A DNA stretch of 36,303 nucleotides, from positions 1 through 36,303 of the forward strand of contig WRJI01000016.1 of the NCBI GenBank assembly GCA_009778595.1. The letters are read 5' to 3'. The number at the start of each line of letters is the position of its first letter. Positions within the stretch are counted from its first letter, which is position 1. The position numbers were made by a program, and so were the translations under genes. The notes beneath the pieces are model-generated. The model was not told the DNA's origin. It was given only the letters and a program-made list of their open reading frames with translations, and did not search any database. Shown in pieces: positions 7,743-16,975 of the stretch. The DNA is from Peptococcaceae bacterium (GTDB taxonomy: Bacteria; Bacillota; Desulfitobacteriia; Desulfitobacteriales; Syntrophobotulaceae).

Positions 7743-8381
7743 TCAATCGATTATTGCCAAAAGCGCCACCCCATGATGAATCTCCACCCAATTCGGCCCG
7801 GAGTCCTCCACAGCGTTGCTGACCCCCCGAGTCTGCTTCCGATACAACGTGAGATGATCAAAGGAATACTTCACCCCAACCGAGCTGGTTTCCACGGCTT
7901 CACTCAGCGGCAACACAGAAAAAGTCCGCCCCTGATACCCCGACAAATCATGACGGCCCAAGCCGGCTACCCAAGCTTGACTCCTTTCATCGAGCATACG
8001 AACAGACCTTCCGAGATCTGCATATTTTAGCAGCAACCCAATATTTCCCAGCCAATGATCCACTCGTCCCCCCCCGGCCCCGATAAGGACCACCTCATGC
8101 TGCCCGGCGTGGGCGTGAGCCCAATCCAAGGCCAATTCTGCATCAGTCTCATTCTTTTCTGAGGGATACCGCACGATGCACACTTGCTCAGACTCGCATA
8201 TCGCCAACGTCTCCTTTGTAACAGAATCCATATCCCCAATAACAATATCCGGTATCCGACCGGAAGAAATCGCTCCGTCAGCACCGGCATCGGCAGCAAC
8301 CACAACTCGTATCTCAGGCCGATTCAAAAACCGCTTTCCCCATTCAATATCCAGAACGCCGCCGGCAACGATGACATACAT
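7743..8381 (-). CDS. thiN: Thiamine pyrophosphokinase
   Basis: ThiN transfers pyrophosphate from ATP to thiamine to make thiamine diphosphate. The 212-residue protein shows the family signatures in order: AADAGAD, IVIGDMDS, the KNETDAELAL substrate-binding motif and GAGGGRVDHWLGN. The C-terminal beta domain ends GVALLAIID. I prefer ATG 8381 (MYVIVAGG), preceded by GGGGAGGGTCAGGT; an upstream in-frame ATG at 8411 adds ten residues without homology. It is the last gene of the long minus-strand operon, ending at the hairpin at 7652-7684. The 131-bp gap to rpe (8382-8512) holds nothing I can recognise. Confidence 0.93.
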   Translation of the reverse strand: MYVIVAGGVLDIEWGKRFLNRPEIRVVVAADAGADGAISSGRIPDIVIGDMDSVTKETLAICESEQVCIVRYPSEKNETDAELALDWAHAHAGQHEVVLIGAGGGRVDHWLGNIGLLLKYADLGRSVRMLDERSQAWVAGLGRHDLSGYQGRTFSVLPLSEAVETSSVGVKYSFDHLTLYRKQTRGVSNAVEDSGPNWVEIHHGVALLAIID

Positions 8382-8512
8382 ACCTGACCCTCCCCGGAAA
8401 CACATTGGCAACTGACGGCCGTCGGCTGGTACTCCGACCGGTCCAAATCACTTAAATGGATTGCAAGCATTTCGACATGATGCTAGGAAGAACCGACGAC
8501 AGCTGATATCCT

Positions 8513-9172
8513 TCAACCATTAATCGTTAATTGCAGCCGTTTCCAAGCCTCCCCAGGCTTCCCGTCCCCAAAAATAGCCGCCCCGGCGACAACAACATCC
8601 GCGCCGGCTTCGGCTGCCACAGCGGCCGTATCCATATTGATTCCACCGTCAACCTCAATACGATAATGAGCTTTATTGTCCGCGCGCCACCGCGCCGCCT
8701 TCGCTATCTTTGCCGACATATCCGCAATATAGTCCTGGCCGCCGAAACCAGGATTCACACTCATAATCAACACCATATCGAGATCCCCAGCCACACAATC
8801 CAACACCTCAAAAGATGTTCCCGGATTCAACGCGACCCCCACCTGGCATCCGGATGCCTTAACTTGTTGAATCAGCCTATAAATATGTTTAGTGCTTTCC
8901 CAGTGCACGGTAATATGATCGGCACCTTCCCGGGCAAAAATATCAATATAGGTTTCCGGCCGCTCAATCATCAAGTGCACATCAAAAAACAATTTCGAAT
9001 GACAACGCAAAGCCCCGACAACCAAAGGCCCGACTGAAATATTCGGCACAAAATGCCCGTCCATCACATCAATATGAAGAATCTGTGCTCCTTCCGCTTC
9101 CAATACCGCCACTTGGCGACCCAAACACGAGAAATCCGCCGAGAGAATAGATGGGGCAACTACCTTTGCCAT
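8513..9172 (-). CDS. rpe: Ribulose-phosphate 3-epimerase
   Basis: Rpe interconverts ribulose 5-phosphate and xylulose 5-phosphate in the pentose phosphate pathway. The 219-residue TIM barrel shows APSILSADF at the N-terminus, HIDVMDGHFVPNISVGP (metal-binding His and catalytic Asp), DVHLMIE, MSVNPGFGGQ and EVDGGIN with the second catalytic Asp. The phosphate-binding end reads VVAGAAIF. Length is normal and no residue appears to be missing. An AAGGAG site lies eleven bases ahead of the ATG. It is 43 bp downstream of rsgA, as in Bacillus. Confidence 0.97.
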   Translation of the reverse strand: MAKVVAPSILSADFSCLGRQVAVLEAEGAQILHIDVMDGHFVPNISVGPLVVGALRCHSKLFFDVHLMIERPETYIDIFAREGADHITVHWESTKHIYRLIQQVKASGCQVGVALNPGTSFEVLDCVAGDLDMVLIMSVNPGFGGQDYIADMSAKIAKAARWRADNKAHYRIEVDGGINMDTAAVAAEAGADVVVAGAAIFGDGKPGEAWKRLQLTING

Positions 9173-9215
9173 CGCTCTGAATTCTCCTTATTGTTTCCTA
9201 ATTATTGTTTCCTAA

Positions 9216-10148
9216 TTACTGTTTCCTGCGACGTTGAGAATTGTCCGGATGTCGTCGTTTTGTATCGTTATACTTCGCTTGAAGACTTATCTCCCGCAAA
9301 AACATCACATAATGTTTATAGCGTCCTTTATCGAGTGACCCATCCTCAACAGCTTCCCGGACCGCACAATCAGGCTCGGTCTCATGCAAGCATCCCGAAA
9401 ACCGGCACTGACCCTGATAAGCCGCTATCTCCGGAAACCCCTTCTGCAAATCCTCCTTGACCATAACAGGCAGATGGAGAGACGAAAACCCGGGGGTGTC
9501 GGCCACCAGACCCCCGACGATCGGCAACAATTCAACATGGCGCGTGGTGTGCCTGCCTCGACCGATTTTTTCACTCACCGCACCGGTTTTTAGTCCCAGA
9601 CCTACCTGAAGCATGTTGAGAAGACTTGATTTCCCGGCACCGGAAGGACCGGCGAGAACCGAGATCCTGTCCCGCAATAACGCTTCCGCTTTATCGCGGC
9701 CTTCACCGCTTAAGTTCGACACAATAACGACCGGGAATCCCCCACGGCGATACACCGCCGACAGACTCAGATCCACCTCTTCTCCCTGCCGGTCCCTGAG
9801 CAAATCGATTTTCGTGAACACAATGGCGGCTCCCAAACCGCTGAAAAGCGCCTGTAGAAGGATTCTATCCAATAAGACTCTATCCGGTGCAGGGGTTGTC
9901 AACGGAAACACCAGAATCACCTGTTCCACATTTGCCACAGGCGGCCTCGCCATTTCGCTGGAACGGGGATAGACATGTTCAATGGTTGCCGAATGATCTC
10001 CGACCGGCAAGATTCGCACATGATCCCCAGGCAAAAAATCCTGCTTCTTGACACGAAAACGACCCCGCAAAGAGCATTCCCAGACCTCTTGCTGAACCTG
10101 AACAAAGTAGAACCCGCCATATCCTTTAAGCAAGATGCCTTCCAGCAT
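9216..10148 (-). CDS. rsgA: Small-subunit ribosome maturation GTPase RsgA (CpgA)
   Basis: RsgA is a circularly permuted GTPase that checks late 30S subunit assembly. The 310-residue protein starts with an OB-fold region. The G motifs follow in permuted order: FTKIDL (G4), then GPSGAGKSSLLN (G1, near residue 170), RGRHTTRHVELLP (switch I) and VADTPGF (G3). A C-terminal zinc site is formed by CRFSGC, His and Cys in CLHETEPDC, and the tail is strongly basic (KRRHPDNSQRRRKQ), consistent with rRNA binding. A GAGAGGGG site precedes the ATG. In Firmicutes it is a PrkC substrate, so its position directly after prkC fits. Confidence 0.97.
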   Translation of the reverse strand: MLEGILLKGYGGFYFVQVQQEVWECSLRGRFRVKKQDFLPGDHVRILPVGDHSATIEHVYPRSSEMARPPVANVEQVILVFPLTTPAPDRVLLDRILLQALFSGLGAAIVFTKIDLLRDRQGEEVDLSLSAVYRRGGFPVVIVSNLSGEGRDKAEALLRDRISVLAGPSGAGKSSLLNMLQVGLGLKTGAVSEKIGRGRHTTRHVELLPIVGGLVADTPGFSSLHLPVMVKEDLQKGFPEIAAYQGQCRFSGCLHETEPDCAVREAVEDGSLDKGRYKHYVMFLREISLQAKYNDTKRRHPDNSQRRRKQ

Positions 10149-10194
10149 AAACCCCTCTCATGCTTGACTCGCAAGCCAACAAATAACTCCGCCC

Positions 10195-11949
10195 TTACGG
10201 ATTCGGACCCGGTCCACTGGAATAATAGACCGTGACCTGCGTTTCCTTAGTGATTTTTGACCCCGCGCCGGGATAGGTGTAGAGAACAGCCCCCACCGGT
10301 TTATCAGGAGACATCCTGGCCAAAACCTCAACCTTCAGGATACCCTTTTCCTTAAGAATCCTTTCGGCGTTGACATAATCTTCGCCGGAGAAATCCGGCA
10401 AGATAATGCTCGCGCCTGAGCTCACCACCAAAGTAATCTTCGTATTCTTCGAAACCGACTGTTTGGCCGCGTGGCTCTGCGAAATAATCCGGTCTTCCGT
10501 TACCCTGTCGTCCGTCCTCCTCTCGACCTCCACTTGTCCTTTGGAAAACCCGTTTCTCTCCAGCAGTTCATAAGCCTCATCCAGGGTAATCCCTGTCACA
10601 GATGGCATCTCCAGATTCGCCGTCCCCAAGCTAATCGTCACCTTGACTTCTCTGGGGCCCTTAACCATCGTGTGCGGAGCAGGAATTTGCTCAATGATCT
10701 TGTCTACCGCCACTTCATCTGAGTACTTAGCATCAACATCATTGCTCAAAGTCATTTTGACCCCTTCCAGTTTCGATCTGGCCTCTACCTCAGTCAACCC
10801 GCTCAGATCGGGAACCTCTCTTTCGCTCCCTTTCAGATAATCAACAAAGAAATACATTGCAACAATGGCAGCAAGAATAGCCACACAAGGCAGTATGATC
10901 ACATAGGGGGCGATTTCAAACCTGCCAATCTTCAGACGCCGACCTTTTTTCTTCTGTGGTTCAGGCGACAGATTGCCCATACTACCCATATTCCCCATAT
11001 TACCCGGGTTCCCCGCTCTGTTACCGGCCATACCTCCGCTCTGATGGGCGTTGGCGCCGCGGTTAACCTGATTGGCCATGCCCCGGTGCAACACTGTCAT
11101 ATCATCGTCATGAAGATTTGGTCTGTAGGACACCTGCTGACCGGCCCGAACCCGGGACAAATCATCCAGAAATTCTTTCGCGTTCAGATAGCGGTCATTG
11201 GTTGACTTAGCGATGGCCCGCAAAATCACACCGTCCAGCTCTTCGCTGTTCCCCAGCTGCCCAGGCATCTGTGGTATTTCCTGAAGATGCTTCAACGCTA
11301 TGGATATCGGCGTATCTCCATCATAAGGGAGTTGCCCTGTGATCAACTCATAAAGAATGATCCCCAACGAATATATATCCGATTGCTCGGTCACAAGAGC
11401 TCCTCTCGCCTGTTCAGGAGACAGATAATGAACAGAACCAATAATATCCCCCGTGTGGGTCAACGTTGCTGACGTCACCGCCCGGGCAATCCCGAAATCC
11501 GTAACCTTAGCCCGACCGTCCGAAGTCACAAGAATATTCTGCGGCTTGATATCCCTATGAATAATGTTGTTGGCATGGGCGTGTCGCAGAGCCTCACCCA
11601 CCTGATAAACAAGATTGACCGCATCCAACGTCTCCAAGGGACCGTTCGACCGGATAATGTCTTTCAACGTCTGTCCGTGAATATACTCCATGACAATATA
11701 GTCGATATCCCCATCCCGCCCCACATCATAGATCGAAACAATATTAGGATGAGACAAACTCGCGGCGGCCTGCGCCTCCCGGCGGAATCTTTTCACAAAA
11801 GCCTCGTCGGTAACAAACTGCTCTCTGAGTACCTTGATGGCCACCGTTCTCTCCAGCAGTGTATCCTTGGCCCGATACACAATAGCCATACCGCCGGCGC
11901 CGATTTTGCCCTCAACTTTGTATCGATCTCCCAATAATCTCTCTGCCAT
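10195..11949 (-). CDS. prkC: PASTA-domain Ser/Thr protein kinase PrkC/StkP type
   Basis: This membrane kinase senses peptidoglycan and phosphorylates cell-division, translation and wall-synthesis proteins. The cytoplasmic kinase domain (residues 1-270) has GAGGMAIVYRAKD, AIKVL with the catalytic Lys, HRDIKPQN (near 132), DFGIARA and SPEQARG. A juxtamembrane linker of about 75 residues includes Gly-Asn-Met repeats. One membrane helix follows at about 346-368, and then three extracellular PASTA domains (about 375-443, 444-511, 512-580), ending in a Ser-Gly-Pro tail. The gene overlaps the PBP stop codon by one base (TGATG), so the two are translationally coupled. The PP2C phosphatase is three genes upstream. 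Confidence 0.97.
   Translation of the reverse strand: MAERLLGDRYKVEGKIGAGGMAIVYRAKDTLLERTVAIKVLREQFVTDEAFVKRFRREAQAAASLSHPNIVSIYDVGRDGDIDYIVMEYIHGQTLKDIIRSNGPLETLDAVNLVYQVGEALRHAHANNIIHRDIKPQNILVTSDGRAKVTDFGIARAVTSATLTHTGDIIGSVHYLSPEQARGALVTEQSDIYSLGIILYELITGQLPYDGDTPISIALKHLQEIPQMPGQLGNSEELDGVILRAIAKSTNDRYLNAKEFLDDLSRVRAGQQVSYRPNLHDDDMTVLHRGMANQVNRGANAHQSGGMAGNRAGNPGNMGNMGSMGNLSPEPQKKKGRRLKIGRFEIAPYVIILPCVAILAAIVAMYFFVDYLKGSEREVPDLSGLTEVEARSKLEGVKMTLSNDVDAKYSDEVAVDKIIEQIPAPHTMVKGPREVKVTISLGTANLEMPSVTGITLDEAYELLERNGFSKGQVEVERRTDDRVTEDRIISQSHAAKQSVSKNTKITLVVSSGASIILPDFSGEDYVNAERILKEKGILKVEVLARMSPDKPVGAVLYTYPGAGSKITKETQVTVYYSSGPGPNP
10971..11020. repeat. 9-bp imperfect repeat in the prkC linker
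   Basis: About five 9-bp units of the form CCCATATTN (plus strand) encode Gly-Asn-Met and Gly-Ser-Met triplets in the juxtamembrane linker of PrkC. The unit length preserves the reading frame. Confidence 0.7.
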
Positions 11950-13424
11950 CAGATTCCACCTCCTTTCTTCGTCAAAGCTTCTTCCATTATTTTTTTCCCG
12001 ATCGGCGCTGCCGTTTGTCCTCCGGAGCCGCCATTTTCAACCAAAACCACAACAACAACCTGTGGATTCTCAGCCGGGGCGAAAGCCGCATACCATGCAT
12101 GGGCCTCAGTCGCCCCTCCCGGCTCAGCCGAGCCGGTCTTCGCTGCCACCGTCACCCACGGGATCCGCCCGTTTTGAGCTGTCCCCTCTTTCACGGCCAC
12201 AATCATCGCGCCCTTTATTTTATTGGCTTGGTCCGGAGACAAGGGTTGACGCCACACCTTCGGTTCGGAGACCTCAATGGGCATCTGGTTGAACCCCAGC
12301 ACCCTCTCCACCAAATAAGGCGACATCATCTTCCCCTCATTAGCCACCGCCGCTACAACCAACGCCATGTGAAAAGAGCTCACCATAACTTCACCTTGCC
12401 CGAAATAACTCGATGCCAGAAGATTATCACTCATCGAATCCCCCGGAAAAGCGGTCCGAACAATAGCGCTCCTGTTCACCGGCAAATCAAAAGGAATCTG
12501 AGCCCCGAACCCGAAATCATCTGTCGTCCTCTTCAGCGCCTCCTGCCCGGCCTGCAAACCCTTCTCCGCAAAATACGTATTACAAGAATACGCCAACGCC
12601 AGATCGTAATTAACCCATCCATGACCATTCGCGTTTTGTTCGGAAATTGTTTGCCCGTTCACCACGGTCGAACCACTGCAATGATAAAGGGCCCCCGTGT
12701 CAATCTCCGTCGAAAAAAGAGCCGCCGAAGACATAATCTTCATAACAGACCCAGGGGGAAATAAACCAAACGCGTGATTCACCATTGGGCTGTTTTCCCT
12801 CGTAATAATCCCGTCCCAGTTTTCCTCCAGAGAATTCGGGTCAAAACTCGGACTGCTGACCAACGCCAAAACAGCACCTGTTTTCGGATCCAACACCACA
12901 GCCGAACCAACCTTTCCCTTCAACGCCTCCGCGGCAACCTTCTGCAACCCGGCGTCGACAGTCAGAACAACATCGTATCCTTTCATATGATCAGAAAACT
13001 CCCTTTTTAGCATATCAAGCCAAGGGCCTCCGGTCAAGCCCAAAAGTGTTTTTTCTCGAATCGATTCCAATCCTGTCGAACCATACTTGGCGGAAACAAA
13101 CCCCAACCAAGGTTCGCACATATCCTCATAAGGATAAGATCGCTCATACTTAATCGTCCCGTCAATATCCGTCGCGACCTTTGAAATGGCCAACACCTTA
13201 CCGTTACGATCATAGATCCCACCTCGCTGGATCCCTTCGCTGTAGATGGCCAGCCGAACGTTGCTTGGGTGCGCCAGGAGGTCATCAGCTTTTGCGATCT
13301 GCCAGTACACCAAACCCCCGCTGACAAACAAGAAACTCAAGGTCAGAATAACCGCTAACTGCCGAGTTGTCCGCAACAACGGTGCTTGAGCCAAATTCTT
13401 TGCGCGGCCAAGATCGCTGCTCAT
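11949..13424 (-). CDS. Class B penicillin-binding protein (PbpA/FtsI-like transpeptidase)
   Basis: This monofunctional DD-transpeptidase cross-links peptidoglycan outside the membrane. The 491-residue protein has an N-terminal signal anchor (about residues 20-42). A short dimerisation region contains the class B signature region around RGGIYDRNG. The penicillin-binding domain has the active-site motif SVMK (near 228), SCN (near 279) and KTG (near 429). It is shorter than PBP2B or SpoVD and lacks PASTA domains, much like actinobacterial PbpA, which also sits between a SEDS gene and a PASTA kinase gene. Its start overlaps the SEDS gene by four bases (ATGA) and its stop overlaps prkC by one. I leave the symbol blank because the pbpA/ftsI distinction cannot be settled here. 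Confidence 0.93.
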   Translation of the reverse strand: MSSDLGRAKNLAQAPLLRTTRQLAVILTLSFLFVSGGLVYWQIAKADDLLAHPSNVRLAIYSEGIQRGGIYDRNGKVLAISKVATDIDGTIKYERSYPYEDMCEPWLGFVSAKYGSTGLESIREKTLLGLTGGPWLDMLKREFSDHMKGYDVVLTVDAGLQKVAAEALKGKVGSAVVLDPKTGAVLALVSSPSFDPNSLEENWDGIITRENSPMVNHAFGLFPPGSVMKIMSSAALFSTEIDTGALYHCSGSTVVNGQTISEQNANGHGWVNYDLALAYSCNTYFAEKGLQAGQEALKRTTDDFGFGAQIPFDLPVNRSAIVRTAFPGDSMSDNLLASSYFGQGEVMVSSFHMALVVAAVANEGKMMSPYLVERVLGFNQMPIEVSEPKVWRQPLSPDQANKIKGAMIVAVKEGTAQNGRIPWVTVAAKTGSAEPGGATEAHAWYAAFAPAENPQVVVVVLVENGGSGGQTAAPIGKKIMEEALTKKGGGI

Positions 13425-14719
13425 GCCCCTTCACCCCCTCTGACCAAAACCCCGGGCCAAACCGTCGCTGACATATTGGACATATTTGTCATCAAACCCA
13501 GCAAGATCAAATGCAAAATCAAGGAATTGCCGCCATAACTCACCCAGGGCAAAACCAACCCCGTCAGCGGAAAAAGCTTCAACACCCCCGCCAGAATCAC
13601 CAGTGTCTCCACAGCAACCAGAATCCCAATCCCCCCGGCCAGAATCTGACCGAACCGATCAACCGAACGCATACTCACAATAAAACAACGGACAATCAGA
13701 ATGACAAAAAGCGCGATCAACGCCATCGCCCCAACAAAACCCGTCTCCTCAGCAACCACAGCAAAAATGAAATCCGTCTCCGCCACCGGCACCTTATAAG
13801 CCGCGACACCTTGTCCCAGCCCCGTCCCAAACAACCCCCCCGCCGAAATAGCGAAAAGAGATTGAGAGATCTGGAATCCCCCTCCCGTCGCCTCCGGCCA
13901 TGGATTAATCCAAGTATCCACCCGCACTCGGACATGGCTGAACAACAAATACCCCAACCCTGAACAAATAGCCGCCAGAGGTAGCGACGACACCAGATAC
14001 AGTTTACGCCCTGTCACCAAATACATTAACAGGACAAACAAGAAGAAGAACACCATCGCTGTCCCCAAACTCTTCTGCGCCGCTAAAAAACCCATCACCA
14101 GCGCCATCAACAACAAAAAAGGCCCGATAACCTGACGCCCCGGCAAAGAAAAGGGTCCAACCTGCGTGTTCCCGATGCTCAACAGTTCCCTGTTCGCGTT
14201 CAAATACGATGCCAAAAACAGAAGCGCGCACACCTTAACCATCTCTTCCGGTTGCACAGTAAACCCGCCAAATTCCAGCCATCTCGTGGCCCCTCCCGTT
14301 GTCACACCAAACACCAGGGTAATAATAAGCAGAACAAGAGCCAAGAGACCCCAAATAAAACTATAATTCCCAAGGCGACGATAATCCTTGAGCCCGAATA
14401 CCACACCATAATACAGCACGATTCCAATGGCCGCCCAGATTAGCTGTCGGGACGCCAGTTCGGCATCCACACGCGTTACAAAGACCAACCCAATACACAT
14501 AATCATCAAAACGACAGAAAATATCAGGCTATCGCCCCGAGAATGTCCGAAAAACTCCAACACCATCCCCAGAATAATGAGCCCCGCAAAAACGCCCAAA
14601 TAGCTCAGTTGGCTCAAATCGGTACGCCCCTGCAAAAAAAGCGTCCCCCACCCTACGCCAAGAGCTACCAATGCCAAACATCTTAAAAGGACAGTATTCA
14701 AAAAACTCTTCACCGTCAT
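13421..14719 (-). CDS. FtsW/RodA/SpoVE (SEDS) family glycosyltransferase
   Basis: SEDS proteins polymerise glycan strands from lipid II in partnership with a class B PBP, here encoded immediately downstream. The 432-residue protein is hydrophobic throughout, with about ten membrane segments. It carries the family-typical regions GGATRWLEFGGFTVQPEEMVKV (after the fourth helix), WINPWPEATGGGFQISQSLFAI, GGLFGTGLGQGV and AETDFIFAVVAEETGFVGA. The C-terminus has LPWVSYGGNS before the last helix. The start overlaps the PP2C gene by four bases and the end overlaps the PBP by four bases, so all three are probably translated together. Whether it acts in division, elongation or sporulation cannot be told from sequence alone. 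Confidence 0.95.
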   Translation of the reverse strand: MTVKSFLNTVLLRCLALVALGVGWGTLFLQGRTDLSQLSYLGVFAGLIILGMVLEFFGHSRGDSLIFSVVLMIMCIGLVFVTRVDAELASRQLIWAAIGIVLYYGVVFGLKDYRRLGNYSFIWGLLALVLLIITLVFGVTTGGATRWLEFGGFTVQPEEMVKVCALLFLASYLNANRELLSIGNTQVGPFSLPGRQVIGPFLLLMALVMGFLAAQKSLGTAMVFFFLFVLLMYLVTGRKLYLVSSLPLAAICSGLGYLLFSHVRVRVDTWINPWPEATGGGFQISQSLFAISAGGLFGTGLGQGVAAYKVPVAETDFIFAVVAEETGFVGAMALIALFVILIVRCFIVSMRSVDRFGQILAGGIGILVAVETLVILAGVLKLFPLTGLVLPWVSYGGNSLILHLILLGLMTNMSNMSATVWPGVLVRGGEGA

Positions 14720-15588
14720 AACCCCTTGTCTGGCTCATCATCCGATAGGACATCAAACTCGGCTGTTGCCTCAACCAGATCCTCAACCAAATCCTCACGC
14801 ACAGACTCCGCGACAGACGGTTGGGTCGGTTGCTCCACAAAATCCTCCGGCTCCACAACACAACACACAATCGAAAAATTATCAGTTGCTCCCCGAGCCA
14901 GGATCATATGGCTGAGCACCTCTAGGTTGGTATGCCACGGATCTTTCTCCTGTTTCCCACCCACCTCCTCGGCAAACACCTGCGTCATCTCTTGATCATA
15001 AACCATATTTGTCACCCCATCGCTGGTCAACAAAAACACATCCCCGGGGATAACGGCAATCTGAACGCAATCAACCAATAAATCCTCACCCATCCCAAGA
15101 GCCCGTGAAAGGACATTGCGGTTCGGATGCTCACGGGCCTCCTCCTCCGTCAGCTGCCCAATCCGTACCAACTCGGCTACCACCGAATGATCCTCCGTCA
15201 CCTGGGTCAATTTTTTATCCCGCCATAGATAGACACGACTATCGCCCACATGACCAATAATCGCTTTCCCGCACTTAATCAAAAGCGCGGTTAACGTCGT
15301 ACCAATACCTTTTTGCGCTCTCATCGACAGGCCTTCTTGCATAATCCTCTTATTGACGTTATGTATTTCGGCAACAAGAACATCCGCCGTCTCACCAGCC
15401 AAACAACTGAGCAACTGCGTTGAAATCTCCTCCAAAGACTCAACCGCCATTTTCGAAGCAATATCCCCCGCCTGGTGCCCTCCCATACCGTCGGCCACAG
15501 CAAACAGGCCCCACTGCGGCAAAGCAATCAAGCTATCCTCATTCACCTTTCGCACATATCCTACATGAGTAACTGAATAAGCTTTCAT
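14716..15588 (-). CDS. prpC: PP2C-family Ser/Thr protein phosphatase (PrpC/Stp)
   Basis: This enzyme removes phosphate from PrkC and its substrates. The 290-residue protein begins MKAYSVTHVGYVRKVNEDS; the NED motif supplies a metal ligand. FAVADGMGGHQAGD, HVGDSRVYLW, LLTSDGVTNM and ARGATDNFSIV follow, so the metal-binding aspartates are present. After the catalytic domain (about 245 residues) there is an acidic Glu/Val-rich tail of about 45 residues. I choose ATG 15588 with GGGGAAG just upstream. An in-frame GTG at 15627 would add 13 residues with no family similarity. Confidence 0.93.
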   Translation of the reverse strand: MKAYSVTHVGYVRKVNEDSLIALPQWGLFAVADGMGGHQAGDIASKMAVESLEEISTQLLSCLAGETADVLVAEIHNVNKRIMQEGLSMRAQKGIGTTLTALLIKCGKAIIGHVGDSRVYLWRDKKLTQVTEDHSVVAELVRIGQLTEEEAREHPNRNVLSRALGMGEDLLVDCVQIAVIPGDVFLLTSDGVTNMVYDQEMTQVFAEEVGGKQEKDPWHTNLEVLSHMILARGATDNFSIVCCVVEPEDFVEQPTQPSVAESVREDLVEDLVEATAEFDVLSDDEPDKGL

Positions 15589-15642
15589 CTGACTTCCCCA
15601 TTTGTTCGTAATTTTTTCTCTCTCCACGCGACCGAAACCATC

Positions 15643-16074
15643 CTACCCCCACCGCGAATACTGAAAAGTCACACTCCCCACCTTGATGAAGTCCCCTGGC
15701 ACCAGCTGGATCTTCTCCTCAATGCGTTCCCCGTTTACCCACGTTCCGTTGGTACTGCCCCGATCCTCCAGAATCGTCACGCCACCCCTATGCATGAAAT
15801 TGGCGTGCTCCACCGAACAGAAACTATCCGCCAACGGCACATCATTGGTCTTCCCGCGACCGATCGTCAACCCCGGTGTTTCAATTTTGAACCGGCGGCC
15901 TTTCGGCAAATAATCCGTCCCATTCAAAACCTCCAAACAAGCCGCCCCCAAATCATTTTTGGGTACCAACCCCCGAGCACGCAAATCAGCCAACTGAATT
16001 GTCATTATGCGAATCAAAAATAGATAGATCCCAACAACAAACAACACTTTGCCGCAAAAAATCAGGATCTGCAT
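15643..16074 (-). CDS. Membrane-anchored FHA-domain protein (FhaB-like)
   Basis: FHA domains bind phosphothreonine peptides and here probably read PrkC phosphorylation. The 143-residue protein has an N-terminal membrane helix (about residues 3-25) and one FHA domain (about 62-140). The ligand-binding residues are in LTIGRGKTNDVPL, SVEHANF (the Ser-x-x-His motif) and DRGSTNGTWVNGERI. The arrangement of a short anchor plus C-terminal FHA domain and the neighbour order match actinobacterial FhaB (FipA). The ATG follows GGGGGAG. It lies 54 bp upstream of the PP2C start. Confidence 0.92.
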   Translation of the reverse strand: MQILIFCGKVLFVVGIYLFLIRIMTIQLADLRARGLVPKNDLGAACLEVLNGTDYLPKGRRFKIETPGLTIGRGKTNDVPLADSFCSVEHANFMHRGGVTILEDRGSTNGTWVNGERIEEKIQLVPGDFIKVGSVTFQYSRWG

Positions 16075-16127
16075 ATCTCCCCCACTTCCTGCTCATGTGC
16101 CCAACATTTTGCGACGATTGTCCTTCC

Positions 16128-16943
16128 TCATTTTCCCTGGTACTCCGGGACCCGGAAAACAAACGTCGTTTGCCCCAAACGCACACGATCCAAAGGTTTA
16201 AGAATCGACTTATCCACCCGCACACCATTCACAAACGTTCCGTTGGTACTGCCCAGATCCTCAATACACCATCTCTGTCCCTCACGAAAAACATTCAGAT
16301 GTTGACGGGACACCTCATCATCGCGCAAGGCCAAATCACATGTCTGTTGCCTCCCCACAACAACCGCGTCCTGAACCAAATGATACACCTTCCCAAGATG
16401 AAACCCCTCCACAAACTCCAAGTAAGCATCTATTTCGTGATTCATGATAATATTCCTGCCACACCCCGGATTATCCATCCTTATTCTGCTTCTATCCTGC
16501 GACATAACAGAAGTTTTCTCGACAAGAGAATCGTCGAAATAATCCTCTCCCTCCTTTGGCTGCCAATTGGCGACAGCCTGATCGTCAAACGCCACATCAA
16601 GCTTCATCCGTCCCAGAAGAATCGAGTTATCCGAACTCACCGAAATCGAAGGAGGCGTCAAAAAAGTATAACCCTGAGCCGTCCCCTCCTGAAAGATATG
16701 GTGAGACAATTCCGTGAGAAACGTTTGGCCGAAATTCGTAATCGTCTTATAATCCTCCGGATTCAGCGTCACTGTATAGACATTTGGCACATACACATTT
16801 GAAATACTGATTTGTTTATTGCGCTGCATAGCACGCAAAATCTCCTTGGCCACTTCCACCGGCTGAATACTCTCCGCGTTTCTTTTAAACAGAAAAGTCA
16901 GAATCACCTCAGCCACATCCTCGCATTTCGATAATAGGTTCAC
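16128..16943 (-). CDS. FhaA-like protein: DUF3662 N-terminal domain plus FHA domain
   Basis: The 271-residue protein has an N-terminal domain of about 110 residues in the DUF3662/FhaA_N style (features include IQPVEVAKEILRAM, YVPNVYTVTLNPEDY and GYTFLTPPSISV). A linker is followed by a C-terminal FHA domain with AVVVGRQQTCDLAL, VSRQHLNVFRE and DLGSTNGTFVNGVRV. In actinobacteria FhaA binds phosphorylated MviN and limits wall synthesis; the same role here is inference. I prefer GTG 16943 because GGGGGG lies eight bases upstream; the GTG at 16952 begins inside that spacing. The linker carries several Ser and Asp residues. It is 32 bp downstream of rlmN. Confidence 0.9.
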   Translation of the reverse strand: MNLLSKCEDVAEVILTFLFKRNAESIQPVEVAKEILRAMQRNKQISISNVYVPNVYTVTLNPEDYKTITNFGQTFLTELSHHIFQEGTAQGYTFLTPPSISVSSDNSILLGRMKLDVAFDDQAVANWQPKEGEDYFDDSLVEKTSVMSQDRSRIRMDNPGCGRNIIMNHEIDAYLEFVEGFHLGKVYHLVQDAVVVGRQQTCDLALRDDEVSRQHLNVFREGQRWCIEDLGSTNGTFVNGVRVDKSILKPLDRVRLGQTTFVFRVPEYQGK

Positions 16944-16975
16944 GTGTATCACCCCCCAAGTGTCGCTGGACTATC